Assembly (NCBI RefSeq): GCF_049562855.1
Contig: NZ_CP186925.1
Location: 1,116,001-1,180,000, forward strand
Direction: 5' to 3'
Length of the DNA: 64,000 bases
Origin: Ruminococcus_C callidus
Lineage (GTDB): Bacteria; Bacillota; Clostridia; Oscillospirales; Ruminococcaceae
Under the pieces are notes generated by a model. The model was not told the origin of the DNA. It did not search any database and saw nothing but the letters and a program-made list of their open reading frames with translations. The position numbers and the translations under genes were made by a program. Below, one piece after another: positions 59,781 through 64,000 of the stretch; position 1 is the stretch's first letter, and each line of letters opens with the position of its first letter.

Positions 59781-61118
59781 ATGAATCTGAAATCATCAAA
59801 CAAGACAGATGTAAACATGACCGAACTGGTCGTTGAAATCGATGCAGAAAGCTTTGAAAAGGCAGTAGAAGCTGCTTATCAGCGTCAGAAGAAGAATATC
59901 TCTATGCCGGGCTTCCGTAAGGGCAAGGTACCGCGGAAAATGTGCGAGAGAACTTATGGCGAAAACGTATTCTATGAAGATGCGATCAACGCTCTGCTGA
60001 ATATGGAACTGCCGGCTCTGATCGTGGACAACAAGCTGAATGTGGTAGATACCCCGAAGGTAGAAGTAACTGCTGTCAGCAAGGAAGACGGCGTTACCAT
60101 GAAGGTCATCTGCGTTACCAAGCCGGAGATCTCTCTGGAAGGCTATAAGGGCATCGAGGCTCCGAAGGTTGTCAAGGAAATCGCTGACGAAGACGTAGAT
60201 CAGCAGATCGAATCCATGCGTCAGAGAAATGCACGCGTGGTATCTGTAGATGACCGTGCAGCGGAAATGGGCGACGAAGTAAACCTGAACTTTGAGGGCT
60301 TCTTCGGCGACGAAGCATTCGACGGCGGCAAGGGCGAAAACTATCAGCTGAAGCTGGGCAGCGGTCAGTTCATTCCGGGCTTTGAGGAACAGGTTGCAGG
60401 TCACAACATCGGCGAAAACTTCGATGTTACCGTAACTTTCCCGGAAGATTACCAGATGGACGAATATGCAGGCAAGGAAGCTGTATTCCACTGCTCTATC
60501 AACAGCATTTCTCACGAAGAACTGCCGGAACTGGACGATGAGTTCGTAAAGGACACTTCTGATTTCGATACTGTTGACGAACTGAAGGCTGACGTTCGCA
60601 AGAAGCTGGAAGAAAATGCAGAAAACGCAGCTTCCAACTCTTTCGAAAATGCAGTTACCCTGAAGCTGATCGAAAAGGTAACCGATCCGATTCCGCACTG
60701 CATGTTTGAACATCGTGCAGACAGCCTGATGAACCAGTTTGCAAACCAGCTGAAGGCACAGGGCATCTCTATGGATCTGTACCTCCAGTACACTGGCATG
60801 ACACAGGACGCACTGAAGGAAACTTATCTGGAACGTGCAGAAAACGAAGTAAAGCTGCGTCTGGCTCTGGAAAAGGTTGCAGAACTGGAAAAGCTGGAAG
60901 TTTCTGACGAAGATCTGGAAGCAGAAGTAAATCGTCTGGCAGAAGAAAACAACTTGACTGCAGAAGATGTCAAGAAGCGGATCTATCTGGAAGACCTGCG
61001 GGAAGACATGCTGGCAACCAAGGCGATGGAACTGGTCAAGGAAGCAGCTGTTGCAACAGACGCTCCGGAAGAAACCGAAGAAGCTCCGGCAGAAGAAACT
61101 GCAGCAACGGAAGAATAA
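59781..61118 (+). CDS. tig: Trigger factor
   Basis: 445 residues from ATG 59781 (ATTGGAGGACTCAAAC upstream). The ribosome-binding loop lies in SMPGFRKGKVPRKMCERTYG (GFRxGKxP). The PPIase domain follows (~residues 165-245; GDEVNLNFEGFFGDEAFDGG, FIPGFEEQVAGHNIGENFDV). A long helical chaperone domain follows, then an acidic tail (TEEAPAEETAATEE). It binds nascent chains at the ribosome exit. It is grouped with clpP and clpX as in most bacteria. Confidence 0.96.
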   Translation: MNLKSSNKTDVNMTELVVEIDAESFEKAVEAAYQRQKKNISMPGFRKGKVPRKMCERTYGENVFYEDAINALLNMELPALIVDNKLNVVDTPKVEVTAVSKEDGVTMKVICVTKPEISLEGYKGIEAPKVVKEIADEDVDQQIESMRQRNARVVSVDDRAAEMGDEVNLNFEGFFGDEAFDGGKGENYQLKLGSGQFIPGFEEQVAGHNIGENFDVTVTFPEDYQMDEYAGKEAVFHCSINSISHEELPELDDEFVKDTSDFDTVDELKADVRKKLEENAENAASNSFENAVTLKLIEKVTDPIPHCMFEHRADSLMNQFANQLKAQGISMDLYLQYTGMTQDALKETYLERAENEVKLRLALEKVAELEKLEVSDEDLEAEVNRLAEENNLTAEDVKKRIYLEDLREDMLATKAMELVKEAAVATDAPEETEEAPAEETAATEE

Positions 61119-61157
61119 GTACACACTGGCATTTTTGCCGAAATAGAAGTGAAAAAA

Positions 61158-61190
61158 CAGACGGGCGAACGACTTAGTTCGCCCTCTGTA
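61158..61190 (+). promoter_or_regulatory. Hairpin between tig and clpP
   Basis: A symmetric stem ACAGA-GGGCGAAC / GTTCGCCC-TCTGT with a GACTTA loop and no T run. It may be an RNA-processing or stability element rather than a terminator. Confidence 0.5.
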
Positions 61191-61238
61191 ATATGTGGAC
61201 ATTTTTCGAAATGTGTCGATTTGGAAAGGAAGATGAAC

Positions 61239-61829
61239 ATGAGTAGTTTAGTACCTTACGTTGTAGAACAGACCAGCCGCGGTGAACGTTCCTATGATAT
61301 TTTTTCCCGCCTGCTGAATGATCGTATCATCATGCTGTCCGATCAGGTCAACGATGCAACTGCCAGCCTGGTAGTTGCACAGCTGCTGTATCTGGAAGGA
61401 CAGGACAATGAGAAGGATATTTCTCTGTACATCAACAGCCCTGGCGGTTCTATCACTGCCGGCATGGCAATCTACGACACCATGCAGTATATCAAGTGCG
61501 ATGTTTCTACCATTTGCATCGGTATGGCTGCTTCTATGGGTGCATTCCTGCTGTCTTCCGGTGCAAAGGGAAAGCGTATCGCTCTGCCGAACAGCGAGAT
61601 CATGATCCACCAGCCGCTGATTTCCGGCGGTCTGTCCGGTCAGTGCACCGATATTAAGATCGCTTCCGACCATTTGGTACGGGTTCGGAAGAAGATGAAC
61701 GAAATTCTGGCAGAAAACACCGGAAAGCCGCTGGAAGTGATCGAAAGAGATACCGAACGCGATAACTATATGTATGCACCGGAAGCAAAGGAATATGGTC
61801 TGATCGATAAGGTCATCGCACACAGATAA
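61239..61829 (+). CDS. clpP: ATP-dependent Clp protease proteolytic subunit
   Basis: 196 residues from ATG 61239, with GGAAAGGAAGATGAAC upstream; ATG 61233 is too close to the ribosome binding site. Catalytic Ser in CIGMAASMGAFLLSSG, His in EIMIHQPLISGG, and Asp in the later ERDTERDNYM region. SLVPYVVEQTSRGERSYDIF and the LYINSPGGSITAGMAIYD handle are conserved. It forms the 14-mer with ClpX. Confidence 0.96.
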   Translation: MSSLVPYVVEQTSRGERSYDIFSRLLNDRIIMLSDQVNDATASLVVAQLLYLEGQDNEKDISLYINSPGGSITAGMAIYDTMQYIKCDVSTICIGMAASMGAFLLSSGAKGKRIALPNSEIMIHQPLISGGLSGQCTDIKIASDHLVRVRKKMNEILAENTGKPLEVIERDTERDNYMYAPEAKEYGLIDKVIAHR

Positions 61830-61843
61830 AAAGAGGTGCTGAA

Positions 61844-63133
61844 ATGGACGAGAAAAAGGAAAAACGATGCAACTTTTGCGGTAAGCCGGAGCATCTGGTA
61901 GAAGGCATGATCTCCGCCGCAGATGTAAATATCTGTAGTGAGTGCGTGACTTATTGCTATGAAATGCTCTATGGTCCCGTCGGCACGCCGGATTCCGCAA
62001 AGGATAAGAAGAAATCTTCCAAAAAGCCGGCAGAGATCCACCTGCTGAAACCGGCAGAGATCAAAAAGGTGCTGGACGAGTACGTCGTCGGTCAGGATCT
62101 GGCAAAGATCACGCTGGCAGTGTCGGTGTATAACCACTATAAGCGAATCCTCAACCAGTCCAAGGACGAGTCCGCACGAGATGTGGAACTGCAAAAGAGC
62201 AACGTCCTGCTGCTGGGCCCCACTGGTGTAGGTAAGACTTATCTGGCACAGACGCTGGCAAAGATTCTGGACGTGCCGTTTGCCATTGCAGACGCTACTA
62301 CCATTACCGAAGCCGGTTACGTAGGCGACGATGTGGAAAACGTGCTCCAGCGTTTGCTGCAAGCTGCTGATTTCGATGTGGAAGCTGCGGAACGCGGTAT
62401 CATCTACATTGACGAGATCGATAAGATCTCCAGAAAGTCGGAAAACGTTTCTCTGACCAGAGATGTCAGCGGAGAGGGCGTACAGCAGGCTCTGCTGAAG
62501 ATCATCGAGGGAACCGTTTCCAACGTGCCGCCGCAGGGCGGCAGAAAGCACCCCAATCAGGAATTTATCCACGTGGATACCCACAATATCCTGTTTATCT
62601 GCGGCGGTGCGTTCGACGGTCTGGAAAAGCTGATCCAGAAGCGTATGGCTCCGGCAGCACTGGGCTTTGATGCTCCCATTGTGCAGCAGAAGAAAGATCT
62701 GGTCAATATTTTCCGTCAGGTAACACCGCAGGATCTGATGAAGTTCGGATTGGTTCCGGAACTGGTTGGCCGTCTGCCGGTCATCACCACACTGGACGAT
62801 CTGGACGAAGAAGCCCTGATCCGAATCCTGACAGAGCCGAAAAACGCTCTGGTCAAGCAGTATCAGAAGCTGTTCGACTTCGACGACATTGAACTGGAAC
62901 TGACGGACGATGCCCTGAACGCGATTGCAGCAGAGGCAATTGCCAGAAAGACTGGTGCCCGTGGTCTGCGTTCGATCATGGAGGGAACGCTGATGGATAC
63001 CATGTATACCACACCTTCCGTGGAGAACGTCAAGAAAATCGTGGTAGATGCTGACTGCGTCAAGGGCACTGCCAAGCCGAGATTTTATGATGCAAGCGGC
63101 AAGGAAATCACCAATGTTCCGCAGGGAATCTGA
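61844..63133 (+). CDS. clpX: ATP-dependent Clp protease ATP-binding subunit ClpX
   Basis: 429 residues, AAAAGAGGTGCTGAA before ATG 61844. Zinc domain: CNFCGKPEHLVEGMISAADV-NICSEC. Walker A: LLGPTGVGKTYLAQTLAK; Walker B: IIYIDEIDKIS; sensor region VPPQGGRKHPNQEF and the pore loop AGYVGDD. C-terminal KTGARGLRSIMEG fits. It unfolds tagged proteins into ClpP. Confidence 0.96.
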   Translation: MDEKKEKRCNFCGKPEHLVEGMISAADVNICSECVTYCYEMLYGPVGTPDSAKDKKKSSKKPAEIHLLKPAEIKKVLDEYVVGQDLAKITLAVSVYNHYKRILNQSKDESARDVELQKSNVLLLGPTGVGKTYLAQTLAKILDVPFAIADATTITEAGYVGDDVENVLQRLLQAADFDVEAAERGIIYIDEIDKISRKSENVSLTRDVSGEGVQQALLKIIEGTVSNVPPQGGRKHPNQEFIHVDTHNILFICGGAFDGLEKLIQKRMAPAALGFDAPIVQQKKDLVNIFRQVTPQDLMKFGLVPELVGRLPVITTLDDLDEEALIRILTEPKNALVKQYQKLFDFDDIELELTDDALNAIAAEAIARKTGARGLRSIMEGTLMDTMYTTPSVENVKKIVVDADCVKGTAKPRFYDASGKEITNVPQGI

Positions 63134-63192
63134 AAAGGTGAGGTTTCTGCCGGCTCAGTCAAACAAGATTGAGTGACATCTTTTATAAACAG

Positions 63193-63231
63193 AAAACGCC
63201 TGTCTGATCTCAATGGTCAGACAGGCGTTTC
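63193..63231. terminator. Bidirectional terminator after clpX
   Basis: 14-base stem AAACGCCTGTCTGA / TCAGACAGGCGTTT with a TCTCAATGG loop. It serves clpX and the convergent membrane protein gene. Confidence 0.92.
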
Positions 63232-63248
63232 CTTATATAGATGTCAGC

Positions 63249-63935
63249 TTATTCTCCGATATTTTTTTTCAAAAATCGCTCCAGCGGTGCGGTAATGTAC
63301 TTGCTGAAGAATTTCACTACGAACCCTGTACAGAAAGCTGCAATGACTGTACCTTCCCGCGTTCCCACCAGCTTATGGAAAAACAGGAACGAGAGAATCA
63401 CTGCCACTACAACACAGCTGATGTCAAAGGCAATTTTCACATTGCCGAATTCCTTGTGAATGGTATCCGATAACGCTTTGACAAATGCCTCTCCGGAATT
63501 CAGAATCACATTTGCAATGACCGCCAGCGTAATGCCGAATCCGAGAACTACAGTTCCTGCCAGTACCAGCAAAATCTGTACCACGTAGTGCTTCGGCGTG
63601 AAAAAGGAAATCAGCCAGACACCGAAATCCGTAAACCAGCCAAACAGAAAGGACAGCGGCACTTGCAGCAGCTGGAGCCATTGGAACTTTCGCCGCAGCA
63701 GTAAAATTTGCCCCAGAATCAGCACACAGTTCCAGATGATGAGCCAGTAGCCCAGCGACAGCTGCGGCAGCCGAATGCTCAGCACATTCGCCACCGAGGA
63801 GATCGGGGAAACGCCCAGTTCGCCTTTTTTGGTAATGGCAACTCCCAGGGCACTGAAAAATAGTCCGATAATGAATAAGAGATAGCGTTGTATCGTGTCA
63901 ATCAACAGAGGGCTTTTGATTGTTTTTGCTTTCAA
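63249..63935 (-). CDS. YczE/YitT-type membrane protein
   Basis: 228 residues from TTG 63935 on the minus strand: CTGGAGGAAACGGA is its ribosome binding site, and the start overlaps the stop of the upstream gene (TTGA). About five or six membrane segments (LLFIIGLFFSALGVAITKKG, LGYWLIIWNCVLILGQILLL, VVQILLVLAGTVVLGFGITL and a late FDISCVVVAVILSFLFFHKL). ELGVSPISSVANVL is typical of the YczE group. Function unknown, perhaps transport. Confidence 0.85.
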   Translation of the reverse strand: MKAKTIKSPLLIDTIQRYLLFIIGLFFSALGVAITKKGELGVSPISSVANVLSIRLPQLSLGYWLIIWNCVLILGQILLLRRKFQWLQLLQVPLSFLFGWFTDFGVWLISFFTPKHYVVQILLVLAGTVVLGFGITLAVIANVILNSGEAFVKALSDTIHKEFGNVKIAFDISCVVVAVILSFLFFHKLVGTREGTVIAAFCTGFVVKFFSKYITAPLERFLKKNIGE

Positions 63936-64000
63936 ATCCGTTTCCTCCAGTTTTGAAATTCTGCGGGCACGTCCGGACACTGCATCATCTGCGACATCAC
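63932..64000 (-). CDS. C-terminal end of an unidentified gene
   Basis: On the minus strand a frame enters at the window edge and ends at TGA 63934-63932, coding for about 22 residues that end EFQNWRKRI. It overlaps the start of the YczE-type gene by two bases, as expected for coupled genes. Too short to identify. Confidence 0.55.
   Translation of the reverse strand: MMSQMMQCPDVPAEFQNWRKRI

Overview
The window is a piece of a Gram-positive, probably Ruminococcus-type (Clostridia, Oscillospiraceae) chromosome of moderate G+C. The evidence is the 16S sequence, T-box leaders, a complete spoIIA sporulation operon, Clostridia-style radical SAM pairs, strong GGAGG ribosome binding sites and a Thr-rich linker in a secreted protein. 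The genus is inferred by eye and was not searched.

Region 1 (1-16.0 kb) is the right part of a siphovirus-type prophage, all on the + strand. It runs from the end of a portal gene through a minor capsid protein with a swapped C-terminal JAB-like domain, three small genes separated by near-identical terminators (one is a Tad2/DUF2829-type anti-Thoeris protein), scaffold, major capsid, connector genes, tail tube, tail chaperones, tape measure, distal tail, hub, collagen-like fibre, holin and a two-domain endolysin. The integrase and early genes would lie to the left of the window. No attachment site could be identified.

Region 2 (16.2-25.3 kb) is host metabolism: an ornithine cyclodeaminase-like protein, glutamate dehydrogenase, ammonium transporter plus P-II protein, ComF, a K+/H+ antiporter, an aromatic-acid-exporter-like protein, and a secreted Thr-rich protein on the minus strand. 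Region 3 (25.4-36.0 kb) is a T-box-controlled trpE-trpGD-trpC-trpF-trpB-trpA operon. A second T-box transcript follows with a PHP phosphatase, then an Lrp-type regulator, an aminotransferase and ispE. Phosphoglucomutase lies convergent to these.

Region 4 (37.9-44.0 kb) is an rRNA operon driven by four tandem consensus promoters: 16S, tRNA-Ala, tRNA-Ile, 23S, 5S and terminator. Region 5 (44.0-51.3 kb) holds a CBS-domain protein, a CarD-type regulator, a sigma factor, the spoIIAA-spoIIAB-sigF operon, a low-G+C orphan gene, an NADH-pyrophosphatase-type Nudix protein and a DUF5131 protein. Region 6 (51.3-64.0 kb) holds core genes: a radical SAM pair, rplS, lepB, rbgA/ylqF, rnhB, yraN-type, thrC, a phosphoesterase, tig-clpP-clpX, and a YczE-like membrane protein on the minus strand.

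A family of inverted-terminal-repeat elements, from about 38 to 337 bp, is scattered between the host genes and often begins at a stop codon. It explains many of the odd short reading frames. A second family of short palindromic modules occurs twice, once inside the prophage. Most promoters found have TTGACA-type and TATAAT-type boxes exactly 17 bases apart.
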